Part shown: positions 52,401 to 60,511 of the stretch, piece by piece
Numbering within the stretch: the first letter of the stretch is position 1
Layout of the letters: each line of letters starts with the position of its first letter
Source of the DNA: Fibrella forsythiae
Lineage (GTDB): Bacteria > Bacteroidota > Bacteroidia > Cytophagales > Spirosomataceae
DNA length: 64,000 nucleotides
Assembly: GCF_017353175.1 (NCBI RefSeq)
Contig: NZ_JAFMYW010000004.1
Span: 372,001 to 436,000, forward strand
Direction: 5' to 3'
The notes under the pieces: generated by a model
What the model saw: only the letters and a program-made list of their open reading frames with translations
The model's database searches: none
Told to the model about the DNA's origin: nothing
Program-made: the position numbers and the translations under genes

Positions 52401-53806
52401 AACCCGGCCCGCAACGATGCGACGTACCCGGCAGTGGATCAGCCACATTGGGTATAAGTGGCGGAACACCAGCTGGTTATCAGTGGCGAAATAGTGCCGG
52501 AGCTATTGTCAGTACCAGCCCGTCGTTGACGGGCGTAGCAGCAGGGGTGTATAGCGTTTCGGTGGTCGATAACATTGGCTGTGTTGCCTCGCTTTCTGCC
52601 ATAACAATCGGCATAGATACGCGATCTGCGCTTAGCCTGGGCCCCAACCGGAGCAAGTGCGTTGGCGATACCATTCTGCTAACACCTCAGGATGGCGGCG
52701 CACCGGGAGGCGTTGCCTATCGCTGGAGTAATGGCGGTACCACCCGAACCATTTCGGTCAATACCGCAGGTACGTATTCCCTCACAACGACCAATGCCTT
52801 GAATGGGTGCATCGGTACGGCCAGTGTAGTAGCGCAGTTCGTACAAAAGCCAACGGTCTCGGCGGGGCCTAACTTATCTCTCTGTTTGGGCGCGCCGCAG
52901 TCGCTCACGTCATTGCAATTGAGCGGCAGCAGTCCCTCAGGAGGATCCTGGGCTGGGCCAAACACTGACCCGGTCGGCCAGTTTACACCACCAACGTCGG
53001 CCATTGGCCAGGTGGTAACCCTGATCTATTCCGTTACAGTCAATGGATGCGTAAACTCGGCGCCGCGTCAGATAGCCCTGAAGCAAACGCCACAAGTAAA
53101 CGCCGGGCCCGACGCCGAGTTCTGCGCAGGTACCGTACAGGTCTTGCAGGCGGCGGGATCGCCGGGTGCCGTTTTCCGCTGGAGCGACGGCACGCAGGGG
53201 TCTCAGTTGCGCCCGCAACAAACTGGCCGCTATACGGTAACGGCCAACATTGATGGCTGCGAACAGTCTGACGCCGTGGACGTGAACGTAAAACCGGCTC
53301 CCCGCTTCGTTCTCACCCGAGAGGCTGCCATTTGCGTGGGTGATAACCAGCAAACGGAACTCCGCGTAGCACTGCTGGAAGCGGGCCAAACCGTTGTCTG
53401 GACACCGACAAACACCAGTTCAACTACGCTGCTGGTTGGTCAGGTAGGTACGTATTCGGTGGTGGTAACAGGTAGTAACGGCTGTATTGCCCGCGATGCA
53501 GCCCGCGTAATCGATCTATGCGAACCGCGCGTATTTACGCCCAATGCGTTCTCGCCCAATGGCGATGGGGTAAACGACACCTTTGTACCACTCAACGCCT
53601 ATACCACCGAAATGGAGCTACGGATCTACAACCGTTGGGGCGAAGTTATTTTTGCCAGTACGCCCGAAACTCCAGCCTGGGACGGCACGTACCGGGGCGA
53701 ACCGGCACAAACGATGGTATACCCATATGTGATCTCGTACAAAAGCCAATATTTCCCCGAGCGCCCCACCGCCGTTAAACGCGGCTCAGTGCTGCTCCTT
53801 CGGTAG
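49403..53806 (+). CDS. Giant T9SS cargo protein with gliding motility-associated C-terminal domain
   Basis: A 1467-residue exported protein. A signal peptide (about 1-29) is followed by a PKD-like part. A beta-propeller-like region starts with WYFGNNAGLDFGG (about 234) and contains ITDTKGNILFYSDG, QSAIIVPKP and PDGSKVYVSLLGE. From about residue 660 to 1360 there is a string of PKD/Ig-like repeats (GPDQTLCESGT, TPGTYTV, LGPNRSKCVGDT, AGPNLSLC, AGPDAEFCAGT). The type B sorting domain begins VFTPNAFSPNGDGVND (about 1376) and has MELRIYNRWGEVIF and WDGTYRG. It should be secreted by T9SS and displayed or released; adhesion or gliding is plausible. Confidence 0.92.
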   Translation: MVFQVRYALFSIAWAVVWLLMGMTTSLAQTSPRSASLIQQTEQENKIKIVGSLCTPVSSTGTPPCGNDPVNFYDVDPAADKAKTKWVIDGGSPQTGMVASASFTSPGTKTITITRTISTTAASTSVVSSTALPPTTFTVLVGTPPSQFQNWRPDTTICKGTSITLDPYPNGAPSSPSSTSLTYLWFPKGETTQSISTTASGCYSVEVTNEAGCSYQDRIRVSLCPEESGSPGSKWYFGNNAGLDFGGDSPQPLTDGKLSTIEGSASITDTKGNILFYSDGITVYDKDGKPMQVYDPVSGSLTSSSAVLGGNQRSTQSAIIVPKPVCRGCDYLYYVYTTAEINGTRQITYSVVDMRRNSGNGAVVQQNLPVVTSSTSASSTERSAAVRNDKDTTYWVLTHDYGSNCFRVDHLTTATASTQQQYCLGTAHDSPSRGEGQIKIGPAPTPPVTTTGTSGTVSSGTVVSGTATAGNSNTAVRPVAVVIPGDPNSTDPDRQKSYVELFSFNTETGILTGPNKKIDLGPAPPTAYGVEFSPDGSKVYVSLLGEVTSVSGVQTQTGPSRIIQFDITVDDPVSTSALIDESTTRQYGSLQIGPDGKIYVAVQDQPSLGVIDNPNGSGTVTTNPFAKPPVFTVSGQDLGGKVSQLGLPNQVVNFTEPSSSAGLSASNVCEGDPVTFQITPYCPKLKETYNLTVRNSAGAVVAQILSFTQTSQTVQLSTPDTYSATLDVRVITSTGATCTTATAETSLTVIEQPKPFSVGPDINVCTNKPVSVTINAEAEEYAWVFRGRVFSRSKVLTTSIPGSYTAFIANGGECFESDVIEINIRIPPRLNLGPDQTLCESGTRTLAVPEVQGYQQFQWSTGATSREISVTQPGTYTVTGSFSTLDGVVCSAGDTIQVIGVKNPLLTTTLTNPAGCTTIDGVILVQPAPTLVVSGTASPTNSFTYSWTTVSGTPISTTGNSASALTQGAYTVSVTDENACVTNASFELRSKALPLALTAQPGPQRCDVPGSGSATLGISGGTPAGYQWRNSAGAIVSTSPSLTGVAAGVYSVSVVDNIGCVASLSAITIGIDTRSALSLGPNRSKCVGDTILLTPQDGGAPGGVAYRWSNGGTTRTISVNTAGTYSLTTTNALNGCIGTASVVAQFVQKPTVSAGPNLSLCLGAPQSLTSLQLSGSSPSGGSWAGPNTDPVGQFTPPTSAIGQVVTLIYSVTVNGCVNSAPRQIALKQTPQVNAGPDAEFCAGTVQVLQAAGSPGAVFRWSDGTQGSQLRPQQTGRYTVTANIDGCEQSDAVDVNVKPAPRFVLTREAAICVGDNQQTELRVALLEAGQTVVWTPTNTSSTTLLVGQVGTYSVVVTGSNGCIARDAARVIDLCEPRVFTPNAFSPNGDGVNDTFVPLNAYTTEMELRIYNRWGEVIFASTPETPAWDGTYRGEPAQTMVYPYVISYKSQYFPERPTAVKRGSVLLLR

Positions 53807-53819
53807 TTATCGTAAGGTG

Positions 53820-53849
53820 TTGCACTAGTTTGGCAAACTACTATCTTTG
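53820..53849 (+). promoter_or_regulatory. Promoter of tRNA-Gly
   Basis: TTG (53820-53822), 19 bases and TATCTTTG (53842-53849) match the Bacteroidota -33/-7 consensus exactly. Initiation would fall near 53856, 5 bases before the mature tRNA. Confidence 0.8.
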
Positions 53850-53860
53850 CTACGCTCCAG

Positions 53861-53933
53861 GCGGGAGTAGCTCAGTTGGTAGAGCGGCAGCTTCCCAAGC
53901 TGCAGGCCGTGGGTTCGAACCCCATTTCCCGCT
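53861..53933 (+). tRNA. tRNA-Gly (anticodon CCC)
   Basis: A complete cloverleaf: acceptor GCGGGAG/TTCCCGC with one G-U pair, D arm GCTC/GAGC, anticodon stem GCAGC/GCTGC with loop TTCCCAA (anticodon CCC, reading GGG), and T arm GTGGG-TTCGAAC-CCCAT. The discriminator is T and CCA is not encoded. The nearest gene downstream on the opposite strand is phage-like, but no repeated attachment core was found. Confidence 0.95.
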
Positions 53934-53951
53934 CAATCTGTGATTAATAAT

Positions 53952-53988
53952 AAAACAGCCAGTTAACGCTTAGTTAGCTGGCTGTTTT
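53952..53988 (+). terminator. Terminator after tRNA-Gly
   Basis: AAAACAGCCAGTTAA (53952-53966) pairs with TTAGCTGGCTGTTTT (53974-53988) with one G-U type mismatch; the right arm ends in TTTT. It lies 18 bases after the tRNA. Confidence 0.85.
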
Positions 53989-54090
53989 GCGTTTACTGAC
54001 ATCGCCAGTCTACACTACAGTTTACACCTTAGACCAGCAAGCCTCGGTTGACGTCTGTTGCCTAATAACCACTATTACTCAATGGCCGTG

Positions 54091-54696
54091 CTATGTACGA
54101 AACGTAGTCAGGGTTTCCTCGTATATCTGCACACCAGGTATCGACCGGACACCGTTGGCGATGTCTGCTTTAATCGTAGCTTCATTGATCATCCAATAGC
54201 CGTTCGGAACTAGCGCCGGATCTGTGATCTTGAACGCCCACCTGGTTCGTACGCCCTTGGGTTTGTCTATCACATCTATATTCGCCGCCAGCCAGTCTGT
54301 TTTATCAGCCTGATCAACCGAACCCTGTTGTCCACTGTCGGCCAGTTGATGCTCACGCACACGCATGATTTCCCGGTTGTAATGATCTACAGCATCTTTC
54401 AGGGGTTGTAGGGCAGCTACGATAGGAGCCGTGAGCTGCTTTTCCAATTCAATCCAATCGTGTTTCTGATGGTCCAGCTCGCGAGTGATTTTAAGCCGCT
54501 CCTGAGTCACCAGTTTGATCAGATCATTCCCTTTCGATACATGTTTTACGAGCGCTTCCTGTTGTTCGGGCGTGCCGCAAAAGGCAGGTTGGCGACGTAA
54601 AAAAGCGGCGAAATCAGATAAAGACGCCTCTAGCTGTTTCCGTCCACCATCATCAATCAGCGATAGGCCAGTATCTTGTTTTGTTTGAGTATTCAT
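54091..54696 (-). CDS. Orphan phage-like protein of unknown function
   Basis: A 201-residue protein with a long helical middle (LIKLVTQERLKITRELDHQKHDWIELEKQLTAPIVAALQPLKDAVDHYNREIM) and a C-terminal motif WAFKITDPALVPNGYWMINEATIKADIANGVRSIPGVQIYEE. That C-terminal pattern (VP-Y-x-IDE-x-I, then IPGV-IYEE) is one I associate with accessory proteins in phage recombination modules. No other phage gene is nearby. ATG 54696 is chosen; the start at 54756 adds no recognisable sequence. It sits 160 bases downstream of tRNA-Gly, on the opposite strand. Confidence 0.7.
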   Translation of the reverse strand: MNTQTKQDTGLSLIDDGGRKQLEASLSDFAAFLRRQPAFCGTPEQQEALVKHVSKGNDLIKLVTQERLKITRELDHQKHDWIELEKQLTAPIVAALQPLKDAVDHYNREIMRVREHQLADSGQQGSVDQADKTDWLAANIDVIDKPKGVRTRWAFKITDPALVPNGYWMINEATIKADIANGVRSIPGVQIYEETLTTFRT

Positions 54697-54815
54697 ATAC
54701 CTATAAGTACATAATAAGGCCAATTGTTGAGTACACAAGGCAATAGCCCTCCCCATAAGGTAGTCCCAGACGCTTCAGCCCAGAGACAACTTCATATAAA
54801 AAAACAACGTATCTA

Positions 54816-54844
54816 TTGAATGTTAAAAACTTCTTCTAACTTTG
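54816..54844 (+). promoter_or_regulatory. Promoter of the regulator-module membrane protein
   Basis: TTG (54816-54818), 18 bases and TAACTTTG (54837-54844) fit the Bacteroidota consensus. Initiation near 54851 leaves only about 12 bases before the ATG at 54863, so the mRNA is almost leaderless. This rules out the earlier in-frame ATG at 54842. Confidence 0.75.
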
Positions 54845-54850
54845 CCACAC

Positions 54851-54860
54851 AAAGTACTTT
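54851..54860. promoter_or_regulatory. Putative operator AAAGTACTTT
   Basis: A perfect 10-bp palindrome between the -7 element and the ATG of the membrane protein. The same palindrome, inside the longer match CAAAGTACTTTA, recurs at 55898-55907 before the third gene of the module. The winged-helix regulator encoded at 55560-55868 is the likely binder; binding here would block initiation. Confidence 0.6.
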
Positions 54861-54862
54861 AC

Positions 54863-55492
54863 ATGGCACAGGAACAAGATCCACTCGCGGCCCTTCAGGA
54901 AATCCGAAACCTCATGGAGCGCTCGGCCCGTTTTACGTCTCTGAGCGGGCTGTCTGGTATAGTAGTAGGCCTACTGGCACTGGTTGGAGTAGGGCTGATC
55001 TACTGGCATCTAAACCAGCAGCACATGACGTACCCAGACGTATACAACGGCACGCTTACCCAGAAATCAGGTAATTTTCTATTGCTGGTAGCTGCGTTCG
55101 TCCTGGTGTTGGCCGTAGGCTCGGTCATTAGCCTGACCTGGTTCAAGGCTCAGCGGGATCAGCAGTCGATCTGGCAAGATCCCGGCCAGCGCATGTTTGC
55201 TAATCTGTGCCTTCCGCTGGTGGTAGGTGGGGTATTCTGCCTGGTACTGGTGTATCATAACCTCCTATATCTGGTGGCTCCGTCGATGCTTATTTTCTAC
55301 GGCCTTGCCCAGATCAATGGCAGCAAATATGCCTTTCCTGACCTTCGTTATCTAGGACTGTGCGAAGTGGCACTGGGCCTTCTCGCCTGTTTTCAGATTG
55401 AATACGGCCTGGTAGCCTGGGCTGTGGGCTTTGGTGGTCTGAACATTCTATACGGGGCCTTGCTCTACTATAAGTACGAAAAAAGGCAATGA
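54863..55492 (+). CDS. Membrane protein of unknown function
   Basis: A 209-residue protein with an N-terminal soluble helix (MAQEQDPLAALQEIRNLMERSARF) and six membrane helices in three pairs. The stretch SGIVVGLLALVGVGL and the C-terminal LGLLACFQIEYGLVAWAVGFGGLNILYG suggest a compact bundle. No named family recognised. It opens a three-gene module with a winged-helix regulator and a DUF4153-like membrane protein, and its promoter carries the AAAGTACTTT palindrome. Confidence 0.75.
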   Translation: MAQEQDPLAALQEIRNLMERSARFTSLSGLSGIVVGLLALVGVGLIYWHLNQQHMTYPDVYNGTLTQKSGNFLLLVAAFVLVLAVGSVISLTWFKAQRDQQSIWQDPGQRMFANLCLPLVVGGVFCLVLVYHNLLYLVAPSMLIFYGLAQINGSKYAFPDLRYLGLCEVALGLLACFQIEYGLVAWAVGFGGLNILYGALLYYKYEKRQ

Positions 55493-55559
55493 GCGGGCTA
55501 CCGCCTGAAGCCGGAAAGTGAACCCGTAAACATCATTGCTGTGCCCTGGTTAAGAAAAG

Positions 55560-55868
55560 GTGAAGGATTACATAAAACATATCAACAAAGATTTCGAGAG
55601 CCGGGCGCGATTGGGTATCATGTCGGTGCTGATGGTAACGGAGAGTGTGAACTTTAGCTACCTGAAAGAAGCGCTGCAATTAACCGATGGTAATCTGTCC
55701 AGTCATTTACGAACATTGGAAGAAGCGGGGTACCTACAGGTTGAAAAGCAGTTTATTGGCCGGAAACCCAGTACCAGCTACCAGGCCACCAAACAGGGAA
55801 CTACAGCGTTTAAAAACCATCTTGACGCCCTTGAACGGCTGATTTTGACCAATAAAAATCAAGACTAA
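55560..55868 (+). CDS. Winged-helix transcriptional regulator
   Basis: A 102-residue regulator, GTG start, with a winged HTH: RARLGIMSVLMVTESVNFSYLKEALQLTDGNLSSHLRTLEEAGYLQVEKQFIGRKPSTSYQATKQGTTAF. The order helix-turn-helix then wing with GRKPST matches MarR/ArsR-like one-domain regulators common in Bacteroidota. No sensor domain or cysteine pair is seen. It lies between two membrane-protein genes that both carry AAAGTACTTT upstream, so autoregulation of the module is likely. Confidence 0.85.
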   Translation: MKDYIKHINKDFESRARLGIMSVLMVTESVNFSYLKEALQLTDGNLSSHLRTLEEAGYLQVEKQFIGRKPSTSYQATKQGTTAFKNHLDALERLILTNKNQD

Positions 55869-55897
55869 ATTTTTTTTACCCCTTTACTCTGTACTGC

Positions 55898-55907
55898 AAA
55901 GTACTTT
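55898..55907. promoter_or_regulatory. Putative operator AAAGTACTTT, second copy
   Basis: A perfect 10-bp palindrome 23 bases before the start of the DUF4153-like gene (55931) and 30 bases after the regulator stop. Identical to 54851-54860. A clear -7 box was not found here, so the promoter position is open. Confidence 0.55.
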
Positions 55908-55930
55908 ATCATTTTTAACCTTTTACTCTT

Positions 55931-57175
55931 ATGCGCAACGACATTCTCTCAAACATCAACAACCCCCGGCAACTCGAAACGTTGTACTGGACTAACAAAT
56001 CGACCTTCAAAGCGGATTTTAACTCTCTGTATCCGCAGTTGCAGGATAACCCACTGGCCGAGGGCTGGTATCAGCGGCTAAACTATACGCCCGAAGAATC
56101 ATTCTGGGGCACGCCCAGCGAGCGCCTGTTTATGATCGGCGCTTCGCTGGTAGCGGCGCTCATGGCTCAACTGCCCAGACTGCTATCGTTAGACAAGGAC
56201 TATTTTTATACACGAAATATTGGCTTCATTGTCTTCCCCCTGCTGATTGCCTATTTCGCCTGGAAAAACAAAATCTCCCGCACAACAGGTGCCTGGCTGG
56301 TGGGGCTTACTTTGTTAGCCGCCGGTTTTATAAATTTCATTCACACAGGAAAGTCGGGTGATACGCTGATTCTGTCTTGCATCCACTTACCATTATGGCT
56401 GTGGTCATTGCTGGGCTTTACCTTCGGTGGAGGCAAATTTAAAGGCGGGGTAAACTGGCTCGGATTCCTGCGCTATAACGGAGAACTGGCGGTCGTAACG
56501 GCCTTGTTACTTATTTCGGGTGGATTAACAACTGCTCTTACTATCAACCTGTTCGGGTTGAGCGGCTGGCACATCGAACAATTCTATTTCGATAATGTGG
56601 TCGTATGCGGATTGGCCGCCGTACCCATCGTGGCAACCTTTCTTACGCAGGCACAGCCCGCTCTGGTCAATAAAGTTGCGCCGGTGATTGCCAACCTGTT
56701 TAGCCCGGTAGCGCTGGTTATGCTGGTCGTGTATCTGGGCGCTACGCTTTTCTCGGGTAAAAACCCGTTCAATGACCGGGAGTTTCTGTTGATTTATAAT
56801 GCGTTACTGGTTGGCGTGATGGCCCTGATTTTCTTCTCGGTAGCCGAGGCCACACCAACCAGCAAGAAACCAGCTCAACTGCTCGTTCTGCTACTGCTAT
56901 CGGCCGTGACGGTACTGGTCAATGGCATTGCCCTGTCGGCTGTTCTGTTCCGGATTTCGGAGTGGGGCCTAACGCCTAATCGGGCGGCCGTGTTGGGTGC
57001 CAATGTACTCATGCTCCTTCACCTCCTATATGTAGGCATACGGTTGTTCGGAGCTGTAACCCGCAAAAGCGAACTCTCACTGGTAGGGCAGTCGATGGCC
57101 TTTTTTCTGCCAATCTATAGTGTATGGAGTGCCGTAGTGGCCTTCCTGTTTCCGCTCCTCTTCGGCTTCAAATGA
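55931..57175 (+). CDS. DUF4153-like polytopic membrane protein
   Basis: A 414-residue protein: a soluble N-terminus (MRNDILSNINNPRQLETLYWTNKSTFKADFNSLYPQL) and about ten membrane helices. Segments such as LSLDKDYFYTRNIGFIVFPLLIAYFAW, SGWHIEQFYFDNVVVCGLAAVPIVATFL and LFSGKNPFNDREFLLIYNALLVGVMALIF resemble DUF4153 (LPXTG-lacking, envelope) proteins. Function unknown. It is the third gene of the regulator module and has the second AAAGTACTTT copy upstream. Confidence 0.8.
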   Translation: MRNDILSNINNPRQLETLYWTNKSTFKADFNSLYPQLQDNPLAEGWYQRLNYTPEESFWGTPSERLFMIGASLVAALMAQLPRLLSLDKDYFYTRNIGFIVFPLLIAYFAWKNKISRTTGAWLVGLTLLAAGFINFIHTGKSGDTLILSCIHLPLWLWSLLGFTFGGGKFKGGVNWLGFLRYNGELAVVTALLLISGGLTTALTINLFGLSGWHIEQFYFDNVVVCGLAAVPIVATFLTQAQPALVNKVAPVIANLFSPVALVMLVVYLGATLFSGKNPFNDREFLLIYNALLVGVMALIFFSVAEATPTSKKPAQLLVLLLLSAVTVLVNGIALSAVLFRISEWGLTPNRAAVLGANVLMLLHLLYVGIRLFGAVTRKSELSLVGQSMAFFLPIYSVWSAVVAFLFPLLFGFK

Positions 57176-57385
57176 GGGATACATCTACCCGGCAACAGAC
57201 AGGTTTTCTCAGCCTTACGCTACAAGCTACCGGGTCTGTTGCGGGTGTAAAGTGCCTTTAGAACGCCTCTCCTGCTTTTTTGACTGGCTCCCCGCTTATG
57301 GCGTACCGGTAAAAAGGATAGCCTACTAAGTTTATAGTCGATTCGTTTGGACTACTAACTTGCGTAGTTCATACACCGGACTACC

Positions 57386-59992
57386 TTGAATACACCTGAG
57401 ACATCTTCCACGCATTCCTTTCTGGCGGGCGGCGGCGAACTGGGCGCATTGACCCGTATGCATGACTGGTCGAAATCGGCGCTGGGGTCACCTGATCAAT
57501 GGCCTGCGAGCCTGCGCACGCTGATAAGCATGATGCTGCACGCCCGATTTCCGATGCTCATCTTCTGGGGTCAGGAGCTGATTACGTTGTACAATGACGC
57601 CTTTCGGCCACTTCTGGACGACAATGGCAAGCATCCGTCTTCATTAGGACAGCGTGGCGAAGAAAGCTGGGCAGAGTCGTGGCCGGTGATTGGCCCCATG
57701 ATCTACAACATCATGGCAGGCGGCGACGCTGTTTGGTTTGAAGACCAGAAACTGCCGCTTTACCGGGATAGTCAGATGGGGCTCGCCTGCTGGACCTATA
57801 GTTTCAGCCCGCTGGCAAACGACGCCGGCGTTATAAGTGGCGTATTGGTGACGTGCGCGGAAACCACAAACACCGCGCCGGAGCACGAGGCACTGGAGCA
57901 AAGCCGACAGAAGGTACTGGCGCTGTTTGACCAATCGCCGGTTGGTATTGCCATTCTTGGCGCCGATGATCTGGTGTTCCGGATGGCTAACGTTTTTTTT
58001 GCCGAGCTGTCGGGCCGTAATCCTGATCAGTTGGTGGGTAAATCCCTGCCGGAAGCGCTACCGGAACTGGTTGGACAGGGATTCGACCAACTGCTGAACC
58101 AGGTGCTTACTACAGGTACCCCTTACTCTGCCCCGGAGGTAGCTATACCTGTGCTTCGTAACAACCAGCCCGAAACGATTTACACAGATATTACCATTCA
58201 GCCCCAGCGCGAAACGGATGGCCGTATTTCCGGAATACTGGTTGTTTGCACAGACGTGAGCCAGCAGGTGCTGGCTCGTCATGAAGTGAAGGCAACGGCC
58301 GCCAAGTTTCAATCATTGATAGAAGAAGCCCCCATCTCTACCTGTCTGTTCGTAGGGGAGGATATGCGAATCGAGGTTGTTAACGATGTCATGCTTAGCT
58401 ACTGGGGCAGAGACAAAAGCGTGATCGGCAAACCACTCCGAGAAGCCCTGCCCGAGCTGGAAGGCCAACCGCATCTCCAGCTGTTACAGGAGGTTTTCAC
58501 AACGGGCAAGACCTACGAAGCCCGTAACCTTCGAGCCGATCTGGTAGTTGGTGGTCAGCTAAAAACGTTCTATTTCGACCTCATTCATAAGCCATTACGC
58601 AATGCAGCCGGTGAGGTATACGCCATCATGGATATGTCGATGGACGTGACAGCGCAGGTACTGGCCCGGCAACAGGTAGAAGAAAGCGAAGCAAAACTAC
58701 GATCCGTTATCGATGCCTCTCCTGCCGCCATCAGTCTGCTGATCGGGCCCGATCATGTTGTTGAAAGCTGTAATCAGGCGTTCATCGACATAGCAGGCAA
58801 GGGCCCCACTATTGTTAGCAGGCCACTCCGGGAAATAATGCCCGAGCTAATCACCGGGAACCAGCCTTTCTTCAAAATTTTAGACGACGTTTATACCTCT
58901 GGTACGGCCTACCGCACCTTCGACACATCGATCGATATTGTGCAACACGGCGTGTTGAAACGCGGGTATTACAGCTTCTCATACACGCCCCTCTTCGATG
59001 CCCAAGGGGCCGTATATGCCATCGTTAATGTAGCTCTTGATGTAACGGAGCAGGTATTGGCCCGGCAGAAAGTGGAAGAAAGCGAACTCCGGTACCGAAC
59101 CTTATCTACCCGGCTGGAACAACTGGTAGAGCAGCGTACCGAAGAACTGGCCGCGACAAATGAAGAGTTAAGCGCCTCGAATGAGGAACTATTGGCCAGT
59201 TATGATGAAATGACGACGACCAATGACCAGTTGAACGAGTTCAATATGCTTTTGACCCGCTCGAATGAAAACCTCCAGCAGTTTGCCTATATAGCCAGCC
59301 ACGACCTGCAGGAACCACTCCGGAAAATTCAGGCATTCGGGCAATTGCTACAGGATCAGCATGCCGAGACACTGGGACCAGGAATCGATTACCTCAAGCG
59401 AATGCAGTCGGCAGCCAACCGCATGTCGATTTTGATTCAGGACCTGCTGGCTTTCTCCCGAATCTCGACCCGCCAGGATACCAACGCCATGGTGCCGCTC
59501 AACGAGGTGATTCGGCTGGTGTTGACCGATCTGGAAATCATGATTCAGGAAACGTGGGCGCAGATAAAGATTGAACTGCTGCCAACTGTACTCGGCGACG
59601 CCGTTCAGCTGGGGCAGCTCTTCCAGAATTTGTTGAGTAATGCCCTCAAATTTCGCCAGACTGGCGTAACACCGATCATACGCGTCAGTTACGACGTGCT
59701 TATTGCCGCCAAATTGCCGACTGGCGTAAAACCCGCCCGGTTAGCCAAGTCTTACTATCGGATCATGGTGACAGATAATGGCATTGGTTTTGATCAACAA
59801 TACGCCGATCGCATTTTCCAGGTGTTTCAGCGGCTCCATGGCAAGGCCCACTATGCTGGCACTGGTATTGGCCTGGCTATTTGCGAGAAAGTAGTTGTTA
59901 ACCATGGGGGCGCTATTACGGCCAGCAGCCAGCCGGGCCATGGAGCCACATTCTGCATCTATCTGCCCACCGCCTCAACAGTAACCGGCTAA
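57386..59992 (+). CDS. Multi-PAS sensor histidine kinase
   Basis: An 868-residue kinase without membrane helices, so probably cytosolic. Four sensory units are seen: an N-terminal PAS-like part with DWSKSALGSPDQWPASLRTL and RFPMLIFWGQELITLYNDAF (1-155), then PAS domains about 165-295, 305-430 and 435-560. A coiled coil (ELAATNEELSASNEELLASYDEM) precedes HisKA with FAYIASHDLQEPLRKIQ (H639) and HATPase with NLLSNALKF, DNGIGFD and GTGIGLAICEKV. TTG start; the family N-terminus fits. No response regulator is adjacent. Confidence 0.92.
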   Translation: MNTPETSSTHSFLAGGGELGALTRMHDWSKSALGSPDQWPASLRTLISMMLHARFPMLIFWGQELITLYNDAFRPLLDDNGKHPSSLGQRGEESWAESWPVIGPMIYNIMAGGDAVWFEDQKLPLYRDSQMGLACWTYSFSPLANDAGVISGVLVTCAETTNTAPEHEALEQSRQKVLALFDQSPVGIAILGADDLVFRMANVFFAELSGRNPDQLVGKSLPEALPELVGQGFDQLLNQVLTTGTPYSAPEVAIPVLRNNQPETIYTDITIQPQRETDGRISGILVVCTDVSQQVLARHEVKATAAKFQSLIEEAPISTCLFVGEDMRIEVVNDVMLSYWGRDKSVIGKPLREALPELEGQPHLQLLQEVFTTGKTYEARNLRADLVVGGQLKTFYFDLIHKPLRNAAGEVYAIMDMSMDVTAQVLARQQVEESEAKLRSVIDASPAAISLLIGPDHVVESCNQAFIDIAGKGPTIVSRPLREIMPELITGNQPFFKILDDVYTSGTAYRTFDTSIDIVQHGVLKRGYYSFSYTPLFDAQGAVYAIVNVALDVTEQVLARQKVEESELRYRTLSTRLEQLVEQRTEELAATNEELSASNEELLASYDEMTTTNDQLNEFNMLLTRSNENLQQFAYIASHDLQEPLRKIQAFGQLLQDQHAETLGPGIDYLKRMQSAANRMSILIQDLLAFSRISTRQDTNAMVPLNEVIRLVLTDLEIMIQETWAQIKIELLPTVLGDAVQLGQLFQNLLSNALKFRQTGVTPIIRVSYDVLIAAKLPTGVKPARLAKSYYRIMVTDNGIGFDQQYADRIFQVFQRLHGKAHYAGTGIGLAICEKVVVNHGGAITASSQPGHGATFCIYLPTASTVTG

Positions 59993-60023
59993 CCAGCCGT
60001 AGAAACCGGTAGTCGCCTACTCG

Positions 60024-60290
60024 CTAGGTAAACGATAGCTCTTTCCCGGTTGACAAACTTACTCTGGCGCGTGCCGACAGCGGCGTCAGTTGCTGAAACG
60101 CCTCTCTCCGACCCTTAACGTCAACGTCGTCGAATCGGCGGTACGTGGCCCAGTCAACGTAGGCCGTATTCGTTTCAGCGTTGAAAAAACCACCCGACGG
60201 CAGGCGCTCGTCATCCAGCTCAGGTACGTATATGACCGTTAGTGAAACAGAGACCCCGGGTTGCGGGTAGAATGTCCAGGTTAATTTCAT
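60024..60290 (-). CDS. Small hypothetical protein
   Basis: An 88-residue protein, MKLTWTFYPQPGVSVSLTVIYVPELDD, then FFNAETNTAYVDWATYRRFDDVDVKGRREAFQQLTPLSAR. No signal or membrane segment; mixed beta/alpha composition. It lies on the minus strand between two plus-strand kinases and ends 32 bases from the first. No family recognised. The coding reading is supported only by an undisturbed frame and plausible composition. Confidence 0.55.
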   Translation of the reverse strand: MKLTWTFYPQPGVSVSLTVIYVPELDDERLPSGGFFNAETNTAYVDWATYRRFDDVDVKGRREAFQQLTPLSARARVSLSTGKELSFT

Positions 60291-60511
60291 GTACGTTGGC
60301 GACCAAATATGGTAAAGGTAAGCTCAGGCCCGGAAACGGGGCCATATGTGGCCTGCTTTTTGTCACCATCATACCTATAGCCAAAGTATAGTATACTATT
60401 CGGTTAGTTTGTACGACTCGCTAAACTATTCTGCTGATTGGTTGTCTTGTAGTACGAACGCATACCGGCAATCATCAGATTACCGGGCAATTACTCAACA
60501 ATCTACCACCT

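Noticed and set aside
53861-54090. Attachment site duplicated from the tRNA-Gly 3' end
   Set aside because: I looked for a second copy of the tRNA 3' sequence downstream and did not find one within the window.
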